This document shows positions 17,508 through 26,154 of a stretch of 64,000 nucleotides of DNA, one piece after another. How positions within the stretch are numbered: the first letter of the stretch is position 1; the number at the start of each line of letters is the position of its first letter. Below the pieces are notes generated by a model. That model had not been told where the DNA came from. It searched no databases and was given only the letters and a program-made list of their open reading frames with translations. The stretch covers positions 1,178,001 to 1,242,000 of the forward strand of contig CBDDFL010000002.1 of NCBI GenBank assembly GCA_965227095.1, written 5' to 3'. This DNA comes from JANQMY01 sp965227095 (lineage in GTDB: Bacteria; Pseudomonadota; Alphaproteobacteria; JANQMY01). A program made the translations under genes and the position numbers.

Positions 17508-18209
17508 CTAAGACATTCTTATGGGGATAGGTTTCGAAACCGTGATGCTGTCCAATGTTATATCGCAGCCATAACACAACATTTCCACACCACGGTCTCG
17601 GGCGGCCTTGAAGGCAGCGGCGTATGTGGGGTCGATATCGCCGGCCAATGCGAAGGCGGTGCAATCGGTCCTTTGGACGAGGTAAAACATCACCGCGCGG
17701 TGGCCGGCCTCCACCATGTCGCCTAATTCTTGGAGGTGCTTGGCGCCACGAGCGGTGACCGAATCGGGAAACTCCGCCAGTTTTCCGCCGCGCTTTAGAT
17801 GCACGTTCTTTACTTCCACATAACAAGATGACGGGCCTTCTTCGAGTAAGATATCAATACGGCTGTTTTTGCCGTACTTCACCTCTCGTTTTGCTTCAGA
17901 ATATCCTTTTAATTCTTTGATTTTATTAAGTTTAATAGAATCAAAAACGATCCCGTTTGGATGGTTGGTGTTGATGCCGACAAGGCCGCCATCCACTTCC
18001 AGCAGCTCCCAGGAATATTTCAGTTTGCGTTTTGGATTGGTGCTTTCCGACAGCCAGACCCGCAAGCCCGGCTCCTTTAGTCCCATCATGGAGCCGGGAT
18101 TCGCGCAGTGCGCGGTAACCTGGCGGCCATCCGGCAGTTCCACATCAGCCAGGAACCGTTTATATCTCTTGATCAGCCTGCCTTCGATCAACGGAGCGGG
18201 AAAGTTCAT
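17508..18209 (-). CDS. sfsA: SfsA family DNA-binding protein/nuclease
   Basis: SfsA proteins were named for sugar fermentation stimulation; the fold combines an OB-like N-terminus with a PD-(D/E)XK-like nuclease core. Seen here are the start MNFPAPLIEGRLIKRYKRFLADVEL, AHCANPGSM, and the core SRIDILLEEG..CYVEVKNVHL, where D, E and K are the nuclease-like residues. The ATG at 18209 gives 233 residues; an ATG four codons upstream is possible. The long N-terminal extension of the open frame is not part of the protein, since it runs antisense to the next gene. Confidence 0.92.
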   Translation of the reverse strand: MNFPAPLIEGRLIKRYKRFLADVELPDGRQVTAHCANPGSMMGLKEPGLRVWLSESTNPKRKLKYSWELLEVDGGLVGINTNHPNGIVFDSIKLNKIKELKGYSEAKREVKYGKNSRIDILLEEGPSSCYVEVKNVHLKRGGKLAEFPDSVTARGAKHLQELGDMVEAGHRAVMFYLVQRTDCTAFALAGDIDPTYAAAFKAARDRGVEMLCYGCDITLDSITVSKPIPIRMS

Positions 18210-18282
18210 GACGGGCCTCATTGTTGGTGGGCGCGTCTTATGGCATCGCCAAACCGTAAAGATCAACTCCGAGAAATCGCTT

Positions 18283-19089
18283 ATGTCTTCTGCCCCCGTG
18301 TCTGATACCGCGCCCAAAACCGTGACCGCCGCCATGCTGATCATCGGTGACGAAATCCTGTCGGGCCGCACCAAGGACGCCAATTTGGGGCATTTCGCTG
18401 AAGAACTGAACGCCATGGGCATCCAGATGCGCGAGGCGCGCGTGGTGTCCGATGTGGAAGACGAGATCGTGGACGCGCTAAACGCCCTGCGAGCCCGGTT
18501 CACCTATGTTTTCACAACGGGGGGCATCGGCCCTACCCATGACGACATCACGGCGGATGCAGTGGCCAAGGCCTTTGGCGTGTCCATTGACTATGATCCG
18601 CGCGCCGTGGCGATATTGGAGGCCCATTATCCGAAAGGGGCCCTCAACGAGGCGCGCATGCGCATGACCCGCATTCCAGACGGGGCCGACCTCATCGAAA
18701 ACCCGGTCAGTAACGCCCCGGGCTTCCACATAGAGAACGTCTTTGTGATGGCTGGCGTGCCGGTCATCGCCCAAGCCATGCTGGAAAGCGTGCGCTCAAA
18801 ATTGGTGGGCGGCAAACCGGTTCAAAGCCGGGCGGTGCATGCGAAGCTTGCCGAAGGTCAAATCGCGGAAGGTCTGGGCACGATCCAGAACGCCTATGCG
18901 GATGTGTCCATCGGTTCGTATCCGTTTTATTCCAAGGGCAATTTCGGGGTGAGCTTGGTGCTGCGCTCGACCGAGGAAGACCAACTGGCCGCCGCCGAAG
19001 GGGACGTGATCGCGCTTGTGAGATCGTTGGGGGCGGACCCCATCGACCGCGCTCAGCTCATGCAAAGTGCATCTGAGGGTGAGGGGTGA
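18283..19089 (+). CDS. CinA-like molybdopterin-binding domain protein
   Basis: This 268-residue protein has the MoCF-biosynthesis fold of CinA N-terminal domains: LIIGDEILSGRTKDANLGHFAEEL, then FTTGGIGPTHDDITADAVAKAFG, then NAPGFHIENVFVMAGVP. It lacks the C-terminal amidohydrolase part of full CinA. CinA N-domains can hydrolyse ADP-ribose, but the activity here is unknown. The open frame extends further upstream across sfsA; ATG 18283 is the first start that makes sense. It is divergent from sfsA with 73 bases between starts. Confidence 0.85.
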   Translation: MSSAPVSDTAPKTVTAAMLIIGDEILSGRTKDANLGHFAEELNAMGIQMREARVVSDVEDEIVDALNALRARFTYVFTTGGIGPTHDDITADAVAKAFGVSIDYDPRAVAILEAHYPKGALNEARMRMTRIPDGADLIENPVSNAPGFHIENVFVMAGVPVIAQAMLESVRSKLVGGKPVQSRAVHAKLAEGQIAEGLGTIQNAYADVSIGSYPFYSKGNFGVSLVLRSTEEDQLAAAEGDVIALVRSLGADPIDRAQLMQSASEGEG

Positions 19090-19104
19090 TTCTTTTTGTG
19101 ATGG

Positions 19105-19128
19105 ATCCCGCATCGGGTGCGGGATGAC
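19105..19128. repeat. Palindromic intergenic repeat, copy D
   Basis: ATCCCGCA, TCGGG, TGCGGGAT followed by GAC is the same hairpin as at 2030-2056 apart from one loop base. It lies in the short gap between the convergent CinA-like gene and ogt, and may act as their terminator. Confidence 0.65.
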
Positions 19129-19183
19129 GTTACCTGTTTTGATGTCATCTCGGCCTTGAGCCGGAACCCAACAAATCAACACT

Positions 19184-19756
19184 CTAAAGCAGCCGTCCGC
19201 TTTCCCGAGCGAAGTGTTTCTTCTCATGGTCCAGCAGCCATTGCTTGCGCCAGATCTTGCCGCCATAGCCGCCCAGTTTTCCGTCTGACTGAATGACCCG
19301 GTGGCAGGGCACGATGATCGCAAGCTGGTTGGCGCCATTGGCCTGGGCGACCGCGCGCACGCCCGGCGGATTGTCCACCGCAATGGCAAGCTCTTTGTAC
19401 GACCAGGTTTCGGCCACCGGGATGGTGAGGAGCGCGTTCCACACACCGCACTGAAAGTCCGTCCCCCACAAGGTAATCGGCGTGTCAAAGGTTGACCGCG
19501 TGCCGTCAAAATAATCGGTAACCTCCGCCGCGGCTTGGTCGAGGATAGCATTGCGCCCCGGCAGGATGGGCGCACCCGTGCGCTGTTCGTGCCGGCTGGC
19601 TTCCCTGTCTGCGCGCTCTTCTTTATCAAACTCAAGAATGTGAAGCGCGTGATCATCCGCCACCAGAAGGATCGGGCCGAGAGGGGATTCAACTCTTGTC
19701 GACAGGAAGGGCTCGGATGGAACCGCTGCCGTCGGGTTTGCTTGCATCACGTTCAT
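19184..19756 (-). CDS. ogt: Methylated-DNA--protein-cysteine methyltransferase
   Basis: This suicide repair enzyme moves alkyl groups from O6-alkylguanine to its own cysteine. The active-site PCHRVIQSDGKLGGYGGK and the helix-turn-helix part VRAVAQANGANQLAIIVPCHRV are complete. At 190 residues it has an N-terminal ribonuclease-like domain but no Ada regulatory domain. It stands alone between the CinA-like gene and the metallo-hydrolase. Confidence 0.94.
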   Translation of the reverse strand: MNVMQANPTAAVPSEPFLSTRVESPLGPILLVADDHALHILEFDKEERADREASRHEQRTGAPILPGRNAILDQAAAEVTDYFDGTRSTFDTPITLWGTDFQCGVWNALLTIPVAETWSYKELAIAVDNPPGVRAVAQANGANQLAIIVPCHRVIQSDGKLGGYGGKIWRKQWLLDHEKKHFARESGRLL

Positions 19757-19779
19757 GTCACTGACCTTCCGACGTTTTG

Positions 19780-20628
19780 TTACACGTCCAGGCGAAAGAC
19801 ATCGCCGTCGCGTTTGATGTGCCCCGCTGTGGGGGTGGCGAAATGGGTGCCGATCACCAGCACCGATGTGTCGGCATATTTTTCAAAGACCCGGTCGCGG
19901 GTGGCGCAAGACGCGCTTTGGTCGAAGTCGGCGGACGATGCCCAATCAGGCCGGGCGAGTTGACAGGGGTGATGAATAAAGTCGCCGGTGATCAGCGCTT
20001 CTTCGCCTTTCGATGAAATGTGAATGCTCACATGGCCGGGCGTGTGTCCGGTGGTGGGTTCCAGCCACACCTCATCACAGACTTTGTGATCAAGCGGCAC
20101 ATAATCATAAAGCCCGGCCTCGGCGATCGGCTTGACTGAATCCTGGAACACCGGACCGAAATCATTGTCGCCTTGCTCGTTCCAGTACTCGAATTCCTTC
20201 TCGGCCACCAAATAGCGCGCATTGGGAAAGGTGGGCACCCATTTGCCATCCACCATCATCGTGTTCCACCCCACATGATCCACATGCAGGTGCGTGCACA
20301 AGACGGTGTCGATTTCCTCACGCGGATATCCGGCAGCGGCCAGGTCGTCGAGGAACGGCCCGTTGCGCATGTTCCAAGCGGGCATCAGGCGCTCTTTGTC
20401 GTTGCCAAGGCAGGTATCAACGATGATCTTGCGCGTGCCCACCTCGACGATCAGCGCATGGATGCTCATGATCAGCTGGTTTTCGTCGTTCACGAAATGG
20501 GGCTTCAGCCAATTAATGTCCGACACCGCGTCCGGTGTGGCGTCCGGCAGGATGAATTTCGAGCCGCCCGCCATTTCCAGTTCCACCACGCGGGTGATCT
20601 TCACGTCGCCTATTTGCCAGCCGGTCAT
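19780..20628 (-). CDS. Metallo-beta-lactamase-fold hydrolase
   Basis: The 282-residue sequence has the metal motif THLHVDHVGWN, a downstream GHTPGHVSIHI, GDFIHHPCQL and a final GTHFATPTAGH, giving a complete dinuclear zinc site. It resembles lactonase-like members of the superfamily, but substrate cannot be read from sequence. Only 23 bases separate it from ogt on the same strand, so they may be co-transcribed. Confidence 0.85.
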   Translation of the reverse strand: MTGWQIGDVKITRVVELEMAGGSKFILPDATPDAVSDINWLKPHFVNDENQLIMSIHALIVEVGTRKIIVDTCLGNDKERLMPAWNMRNGPFLDDLAAAGYPREEIDTVLCTHLHVDHVGWNTMMVDGKWVPTFPNARYLVAEKEFEYWNEQGDNDFGPVFQDSVKPIAEAGLYDYVPLDHKVCDEVWLEPTTGHTPGHVSIHISSKGEEALITGDFIHHPCQLARPDWASSADFDQSASCATRDRVFEKYADTSVLVIGTHFATPTAGHIKRDGDVFRLDV

Positions 20629-20721
20629 TTTCGCGCCCTTCTTATTGCGTTTGGAGGCATGCTAGCGGGGCGGGGCCACGGGTCAACTGTTGCCCGATAT
20701 CCAGGTCTGAAAATGACCAGT

Positions 20722-20749
20722 TTGCTTTTTGCGCAATTCACGCTATGGG
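20722..20749 (+). promoter_or_regulatory. Candidate promoter for tRNA-Leu
   Basis: TTGCTT (20722-20727) and TATGGG (20744-20749) are spaced by 16 bases and end about 20 bases before the tRNA. The -10 is poor, so the call is tentative. Confidence 0.3.
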
Positions 20750-20770
20750 ATGCGGCTTATCTCTTCCCCT

Positions 20771-20859
20771 GGCCGCGTGGTGGAATTGGTAGACACAAGG
20801 GACTTAAAATCCCTCGGACCGAAAGGTCCGTGCCGGTTCGAGTCCGGCCGCGGCTACCA
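20771..20859 (+). tRNA. tRNA-Leu(TAA)
   Basis: The acceptor arms GGCCGCG and CGCGGCT pair (first pair G-U), followed by A and encoded CCA (20857-20859). The D arm contains TGGTGGAATTGGTAGACACA, the anticodon arm is AGGGA/TCCCT with loop CTTAAAA (anticodon TAA, 20805-20807), there is a long variable arm (CGGACCGAAAGGTCCG) and the T arm is GCCGG-TTCGAGT-CCGGC. The long variable arm and these identities fit leucine. It reads UUA codons and, by wobble, UUG. Confidence 0.95.
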
Positions 20860-20880
20860 GTCGAACAGATAATGCCCAAC

Positions 20881-20909
20881 AAAAAGGGCGCCGACAGGGG
20901 CGCCCTTTG
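20881..20909. terminator. Bidirectional terminator, tRNA-Leu / PfpI gene
   Basis: AAAGGGCGCC and GGCGCCCTTT form a strong 10-base-pair stem around GACAGG, flanked by an A-run on the left and TTTGT on the right. It can end both the tRNA transcript and the converging DJ-1/PfpI gene. Confidence 0.75.
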
Positions 20910-20930
20910 TGCGTTTGGATGGGAGCAGGT

Positions 20931-21575
20931 TTAGTTCACCGCGGCCTGATCGCCCGCGAAAAACTGCATCACCATGTCTTGAATGTTTTGCGGTGCCTTT
21001 TCAGGCGAGCCCGTATCGAAGGGCGGCTGCGGATTGTATTCGATGGCCAGCTGCATGGCTTGCGCGGATTCATCGCCAAATTCTTTGGCGAGCAGGGTCA
21101 GCGCCATGTCGATGCCCGCGGTGACACCGCCGCCGGACAAATATTTGCCGTCATGCACAACGCGTTCTTTGACGGGCGTCGCGCCAAAGCCTTCCAGTGC
21201 GTCCAGCATCGCCCAATGGGTGGTGGCGCGCACGCCTTTCAGCAACCCGGCCGCACCTAAGATGAGCGATCCTGTGCATACAGAGGTGGTCCACTTCGTG
21301 CCCTGATCAATTTTGCGGATCCAGGGAATGATCTCGGGATCGTTTTGCACATGCGTGTTGTCGAGCCCGCCGGGCAGTACCAACACATCGGCTTGCGGCA
21401 CATCGTAGATGCTGTATTTCGCGTTTAACAATTGCAAACCGGAATCATCATCCACCGGCCCGGCCTCGCGCGCGACCGTCAGCACCTCCACGCCCGGCAT
21501 GATCGAAAACACTTGAAACGGTCCGACAAAATCAAGCGCGGTCATTTTGTCGTAGAGGAACATGGCAACTTTCAT
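20931..21575 (-). CDS. DJ-1/PfpI family protein, isonitrile-hydratase-like
   Basis: The 214-residue sequence has the class I amidotransferase-like fold, with nucleophile elbow TTSVCTGSLILGAAGLLKG and ATTHWAMLDAL after it, the pattern of isonitrile hydratase (InhA). An N-terminal FLYDKMTALDFVGPFQVF and the acidic residue in VLVLPGGLDN also match. It may hydrate isonitriles or work as a chaperone or deglycase; the substrate is uncertain. It is a single gene on the minus strand. Confidence 0.82.
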   Translation of the reverse strand: MKVAMFLYDKMTALDFVGPFQVFSIMPGVEVLTVAREAGPVDDDSGLQLLNAKYSIYDVPQADVLVLPGGLDNTHVQNDPEIIPWIRKIDQGTKWTTSVCTGSLILGAAGLLKGVRATTHWAMLDALEGFGATPVKERVVHDGKYLSGGGVTAGIDMALTLLAKEFGDESAQAMQLAIEYNPQPPFDTGSPEKAPQNIQDMVMQFFAGDQAAVN

Positions 21576-21674
21576 TTTCTCATCCTTCTCAATCCCGATC
21601 GCGAGAGGATAGGTGGCAATCGACCATTTGTCTCTGCCAATCGGCCAGGCCTTTCCGCCAATAAGTAGAGGCCG

Positions 21675-22613
21675 TTAGGGCGCGGGGTGCAGTTGCGGCG
21701 CGGGCTTTCGCGCCACCACGCGGCGAATGCCCTGGCCCGTCAGATTCTCAAAGAGGGCTTTCATGCGAAAAAAGCGGCTTAAAAGCTTGTGTTTTCCCAT
21801 GACGCCGTCCCGAAAGCCGGGCCGTTTTTGGATGCGCCGATACCATTGGAACAGCTTTGGAAAGTTTCGTTTGAAAGGGTACCCGCATTCCCAAATGCGT
21901 AAGACTTTGATGGACCAAATGATGTCCGCCATGGTCAGTTGATCGCCGATGAGGAAGGGGCGGCCATCAGACAGCAACGCCTCCAAATGGGCATATCCTG
22001 CTTCCAATGCTTGCAGATGGCCGAGATAGGTGTCCGCCGAAATCTCATCCCGGTCATATTGAGTGTAAAACGCAGTGAGTTTTTCGGGCGAATCCACCGC
22101 TTCCAGATTTGCGAGATGTTGCTCTTCTTCCTCTGTCAATTTGGCCATGTCCTTCAACCCCCAATGGAAGGAGACATAGCGGACGGAGACGTGCAGTTTT
22201 TTTCCCCAGTCCACAAGGCTCGCCACTTGATCCATCAGGGCGGGATCCCGGGGTTTCAATGGCGTGCCGGGCCAAGTGTCGTCCACGTAGTCCACAATCT
22301 CCATGGATTCGAGGTAAAGCCTGCCGTCATGTACCAAAGCGGGCACCACCATGTGCGGGTGAATCTCCGCATATTCGTCCGTAAGGTGATCTTTCTTGAT
22401 GAGCGACACCTGGCGGCTGACCCAAGATGAATTGTTGCCTCTCTGGTCTCGTTTCTTTTTGGAGTTCCACCGCACCTCCCGGCCACGGGCAAGCCCTTTT
22501 TCAATGAGGGCGAAACGGACACGCTGGGCGCAGGGGGCACCGTCAAAATGAAACAGATGCACGCCCTTTAACTGGGGTACCAATGCGCTTTTGGGGTTTT
22601 CGACAAGAGCCAT
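21675..22613 (-). CDS. Glutathione S-transferase family protein
   Basis: This 312-residue GST-like protein is longer than usual. The N-terminal thioredoxin-like domain starts at LFHFDGAPCAQRVRFALIEKGL, with HMVVPALVHDGRLYLESMEIVDYVDD carrying the cis-Pro and the glutathione gamma-Glu site; the C-terminal helical domain includes FLIGDQLTMADIIW. Residues about 45-75 form a basic insert (NSKKKRDQRGNNSSW). The start at 22613 is backed by GGGAGGA 6 bases upstream. It is divergent from a TetR regulator, its likely controller. Confidence 0.82.
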   Translation of the reverse strand: MALVENPKSALVPQLKGVHLFHFDGAPCAQRVRFALIEKGLARGREVRWNSKKKRDQRGNNSSWVSRQVSLIKKDHLTDEYAEIHPHMVVPALVHDGRLYLESMEIVDYVDDTWPGTPLKPRDPALMDQVASLVDWGKKLHVSVRYVSFHWGLKDMAKLTEEEEQHLANLEAVDSPEKLTAFYTQYDRDEISADTYLGHLQALEAGYAHLEALLSDGRPFLIGDQLTMADIIWSIKVLRIWECGYPFKRNFPKLFQWYRRIQKRPGFRDGVMGKHKLLSRFFRMKALFENLTGQGIRRVVARKPAPQLHPAP

Positions 22614-22678
22614 GCGGTCCTCCCATGGTTGATATTTTGTACTATGTCGCATATAAAAAGAGTGACTTCAATAAAATT

Positions 22679-23311
22679 ATGCGAAACGATACAAAAATGT
22701 CCAAAACCCGCGGCCGTCCCCGTAAATTCGATGAAACTCAAGCGGTTGCTGCTGCCATGAATGTGTTCTGGAAGAAGGGGTTTTCGGCAACGTCCCTCGA
22801 TGATTTATCGGAGGCGACCGGGATCAATCGGCCAAGCCTGTACAATGCCTTCGGCGACAAGGAAGCAATCTACCGCCGGTCGCTCCAGATGATGCGCGGG
22901 CACATGCAACACGCGGCTGAAGAAACTCTGGGGAAGCCCGTGTTACGCGATGCGCTGGTCGGGTTCTTCAATGCGGCGATCGATGTTTATCTGTCGACCA
23001 ACCCGCAAGCCGGCTGCTTTGTGTTTTGCACAGCGCCTGCGGAAGCGATCAATCATCCGGATCTCAAGTCCGACATGCGCAACGTCTTGGACGAAATCGA
23101 TGAGATGTTTCAGGCACGATTCCTACGCGCACTCCAAGACCGGGAATTGCCGGATACGTTCGATGCGAAGACGGCCGCGAAACTGGCTCAGGCGATTTTG
23201 CACAGCATCGCCTTGCGCGCGCGGTCCGGCGAGACCAAAAACAGTCTCAGAAAATTCGCCCGACACGCAGTGGAGGTGGTGATCGGCTCCGCCGTGTCAC
23301 CGCAACGGTAA
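22679..23311 (+). CDS. TetR family regulator
   Basis: The N-terminal helix-turn-helix runs over FDETQAVAAAMNVFWKKGFSATSLDDLSEATGINRPSLYNAFGDKEAIYRRSL, followed by a ligand-binding helical domain. ATG 22679 gives 210 residues; ATG 22697 (MSKTRGRPRKF) is an equally plausible start. The 65-base gap to the divergent GST holds the likely shared operator around TTTTGTACTATGTCGCATA. Such TetR/GST pairs usually sense electrophiles; here that is inferred. Confidence 0.88.
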   Translation: MRNDTKMSKTRGRPRKFDETQAVAAAMNVFWKKGFSATSLDDLSEATGINRPSLYNAFGDKEAIYRRSLQMMRGHMQHAAEETLGKPVLRDALVGFFNAAIDVYLSTNPQAGCFVFCTAPAEAINHPDLKSDMRNVLDEIDEMFQARFLRALQDRELPDTFDAKTAAKLAQAILHSIALRARSGETKNSLRKFARHAVEVVIGSAVSPQR

Positions 23312-23410
23312 AAGCGGTGAGATTGCTTTTCCGATGCCCCTATTCCCAAGATAGAATGACCTAAAGAGAATCAATCGGCCGCAATCAAATGGGGTAAGGC
23401 AGGGCGATCC

Positions 23411-24694
23411 ATGAGAGTGATGCTCACCGGGGCAAATGGGTTTATCGGGTCCCAATTGGTGGCCGCGCTCAAAGGGGCGGGGCACGACGTTGTTGCCTGT
23501 GTGCGCGACCCCATCGCCTTTCAGAAGCGTTTTCCCACCGTGCCGGCGTTTCGCACAGACTTTAACGACCTGACCGTTCCGAAAGACTGGCAACCCTTGT
23601 TGCGCAAAGTGGACGCGGTGGTGAACTGCGCGGGCATCATGACAGAGACAGCCGGCCAATCGATGATGGCCGTGCATTATCATGCGCCCAATGCGCTGTT
23701 CTCAGCTTGCGAGCGCGCAGGCGTCAAAAAAGTGGTTCAGATATCAGCGGTCAGTGTCGGCGCCGACACGGACTATGCGGAATCCAAACGCAAAGCGGAC
23801 GACGCCTTGATGGGAATGGATCTTGATTGGACCATATTTCGGCCATCCTTGATCTACGCGAAGGGGGCCTATGGTGGCACCGCCGCCATTCGCGGCCTCG
23901 CGGCCATGCCGTTTGTGTCTCTCCTGCCGGGGGAGGGTAATTTTGAGTTTCAACCCCTTCACATGAACGATTTTGCGCGCAGCGTCATCACCTCGCTGGA
24001 AGACAATCGTTATGCCCGAAAAGTGTTGAGCCCCTGTGGACCGGAAACCCTCAGCCTGCGCGACATGGCCGCTCTCTACCGGTCGTGGTTGGGGCTGTCC
24101 GCGCAGCGGGTCGTGTCCTTGCCCATGCCGCTGGTTCGCGTCGCCGGACAGGTGGGGGATTGGAGCCGACTGAGCCCTTTCACGAGTAATGTCATCAAGC
24201 AGCTCGAATTCGGTAACGCCGCGAACTATGTGGAATTTTCGTCGCTGACCGGCATCCAAGTCCGGCCCATGTCGTACATGTTGGAGGCGGAGCCCGCCGG
24301 CACGGCGGAGCTGTGGCAGGCGCGCGGATGGGTGCTGGAAATTTTTCTACGGTATTTGCTCGTGTTTTACTGGGCCTGGTCGGGATTGGTGGCCCTTCGG
24401 CGTGTGCGCGCCGAAGGCCAAGACCTTCTGCTGACCTATGGCGTGCCTCCGTTCTGGTCGAGCGTTGGTGAGTGGGGCAGCATGATCTTATGTTTCCTGA
24501 TCGCGTTTTTATTGGCGATTGGGACGTGGCCTAAAACCGTCTTTCGGCTCCAACTCCTCACCCTGCTGACGTTTGTCGCCGTTTACACCTGGATGATTCC
24601 ATCCTTTTGGGTCGATCAGTTCGGCGCCATGCTGGCCACGTTCTGCTTGATTGGCGCTGTGGTCGCGCACCGGGTACTGGGCGAAGAACGATGA
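23411..24694 (+). CDS. Atypical SDR epimerase-like protein fused to a C-terminal membrane domain
   Basis: Residues 1-290 are an NAD(P)-binding extended/atypical SDR: MRVMLTGANGFIGSQLVAAL, FRTDFNDLT, VNCAGIM, YAESKRKADDAL and FRPSLIYAKGAYGGT. Residues about 305-427 hold four hydrophobic helices (LEIFLRYLLVFYWAWSGLVAL, MILCFLIAFLLAIGTW, LQLLTLLTFVAVYTW, MLATFCLIGAVVAH) like the DoxX-type domains known in similar fusions. It probably works at the inner membrane on a quinone or lipid-like substrate, but this is inferred. Its stop abuts the stop of the converging aldehyde dehydrogenase. Confidence 0.82.
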   Translation: MRVMLTGANGFIGSQLVAALKGAGHDVVACVRDPIAFQKRFPTVPAFRTDFNDLTVPKDWQPLLRKVDAVVNCAGIMTETAGQSMMAVHYHAPNALFSACERAGVKKVVQISAVSVGADTDYAESKRKADDALMGMDLDWTIFRPSLIYAKGAYGGTAAIRGLAAMPFVSLLPGEGNFEFQPLHMNDFARSVITSLEDNRYARKVLSPCGPETLSLRDMAALYRSWLGLSAQRVVSLPMPLVRVAGQVGDWSRLSPFTSNVIKQLEFGNAANYVEFSSLTGIQVRPMSYMLEAEPAGTAELWQARGWVLEIFLRYLLVFYWAWSGLVALRRVRAEGQDLLLTYGVPPFWSSVGEWGSMILCFLIAFLLAIGTWPKTVFRLQLLTLLTFVAVYTWMIPSFWVDQFGAMLATFCLIGAVVAHRVLGEER

Positions 24695-26140
24695 TCATCC
24701 ACCCGGCGTGCGCACCACCATCAATCGAATTTCGGTCATATCTTCGATCGCGAATTTGATGCCTTCCCGGCCAAGGCCCGAATCTTTCACGCCGCCATAG
24801 GGCATGTGATCGACCCGCCACGACGGCACATCGCCGATGACCACGCCGCCCACGTCCAGCTTGTCCCAAGCCTTGTGCGCCTTGTAGATGTCTTTGGTGA
24901 AGACGCCCGCCTGAAGCCCAAATTCGCTATCGTTGATGGTGGCAAGAGCGTCATCGAAATCTGAGTACTTAGACAGAACCAACACAGGGCCAAACGCTTC
25001 CTCGCGCACGATATCCGCGTCGGCGGGGACATTTTCAAGCACGGTCGCTTCCATGATGAGGCCCTTGCGGGTGCCGCCACACAGAGCCACCGCACCGCGT
25101 CCGACGGCGTCTTGCACCCACCCATCCAGGCGGCTTGCTTCGCCTTCCGAGATCATGGGGCCGATGAAAGTGTCTTCTTTGCGCGGATCGCCGGATTTAA
25201 GGGTGCTGACCTCGGCAACCAGTTTGTCCTTCAGCGCATCGTACAGTGCGTCGCGTACCAGAACACGCTGCACACTGATGCAGCTTTGACCGGATTGGTA
25301 AAACGCCCCGAAGATGATGCGCGCAACCGCATCGTCCAAGTCCCAATCATCAACAATCACGCCGGCGTTACCACCCAGTTCGAGCACGACGGGCTTCTTG
25401 CCAGCTTTGGCTTTCAAATCCCACCCCACGCCCGGGGACCCTGTAAAACTCAAGAGCTTCAGCCGGGGGTCCTCCGTAAACAATCGGGCACCATCGCGTT
25501 TGGCGGGCAGGATGGAAAAGGCACCTTTTGGCAGATCTGTTTCCGCCAGCGTTTCACCGATAATCAACGCACCAATGGGTGTGAGGCTTGCAGGTTTTAG
25601 GACAAAGGGGCACCCCACCGCCAGGGCCGGGGCGACTTTGTGAGCGGCTAAATTGAGGGGGAAGTTAAACGGCGAGATGAAAGAGCAGGGGCCAATGGGC
25701 ACGCGCTTCCACATGCCCATATATTCCGCCGCACGCGGAGCATTGTCTAACGGCATGACTTCGCCATAGATCCGTTCGGCTTCGCCGGACGCGATGCGGA
25801 ATGTTTCGATGAGGCGGGTCACTTCGCCACGTGAATCGTTAATCGGTTTACCGGCTTCTACGCACAAGGCATCCGCCAATTCGTCAAAGCGATCCCGAAA
25901 TCGTTGGACACAATGGTCCAGCACTTCCCGCCGTTGATACGCTTTCATCTCCGCAAATGGTTCGGCTGCTTTTTCGGCCCAAGCAATAGCTTCATCGATC
26001 GCGCTTTCGTCAGCCATTGCGACGCGGGTCGCAACCGTGCCGGTATATTTGTCGGTGACTTCTAGATCAGCATTGGGCTGCCGCGGTTCATTTGCAAGGT
26101 AGTAGGGATATTGCTCTTTTAAGGCAGCCATGGGGGACAC
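24695..26140 (-). CDS. NAD(P)-dependent aldehyde dehydrogenase
   Basis: The 481-residue ALDH has the NAD-binding KPASLTP and FTGSPGVGWDLKA, the general base Glu in LELGGNAG and catalytic Cys in YQSGQSCISVQRV, followed by EEAFGPVL. It looks closest to the branch that includes non-phosphorylating glyceraldehyde-3-phosphate and phosphonoacetaldehyde/sulfoacetaldehyde-type enzymes, but the substrate is unknown. It lies 14 bases after the ThDP enzyme, so the two are almost surely one operon; the ThDP enzyme may make, or share, its aldehyde. Confidence 0.9.
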   Translation of the reverse strand: MSPMAALKEQYPYYLANEPRQPNADLEVTDKYTGTVATRVAMADESAIDEAIAWAEKAAEPFAEMKAYQRREVLDHCVQRFRDRFDELADALCVEAGKPINDSRGEVTRLIETFRIASGEAERIYGEVMPLDNAPRAAEYMGMWKRVPIGPCSFISPFNFPLNLAAHKVAPALAVGCPFVLKPASLTPIGALIIGETLAETDLPKGAFSILPAKRDGARLFTEDPRLKLLSFTGSPGVGWDLKAKAGKKPVVLELGGNAGVIVDDWDLDDAVARIIFGAFYQSGQSCISVQRVLVRDALYDALKDKLVAEVSTLKSGDPRKEDTFIGPMISEGEASRLDGWVQDAVGRGAVALCGGTRKGLIMEATVLENVPADADIVREEAFGPVLVLSKYSDFDDALATINDSEFGLQAGVFTKDIYKAHKAWDKLDVGGVVIGDVPSWRVDHMPYGGVKDSGLGREGIKFAIEDMTEIRLMVVRTPGG

Positions 26141-26154
26141 TCCGGCTGTTGGGG

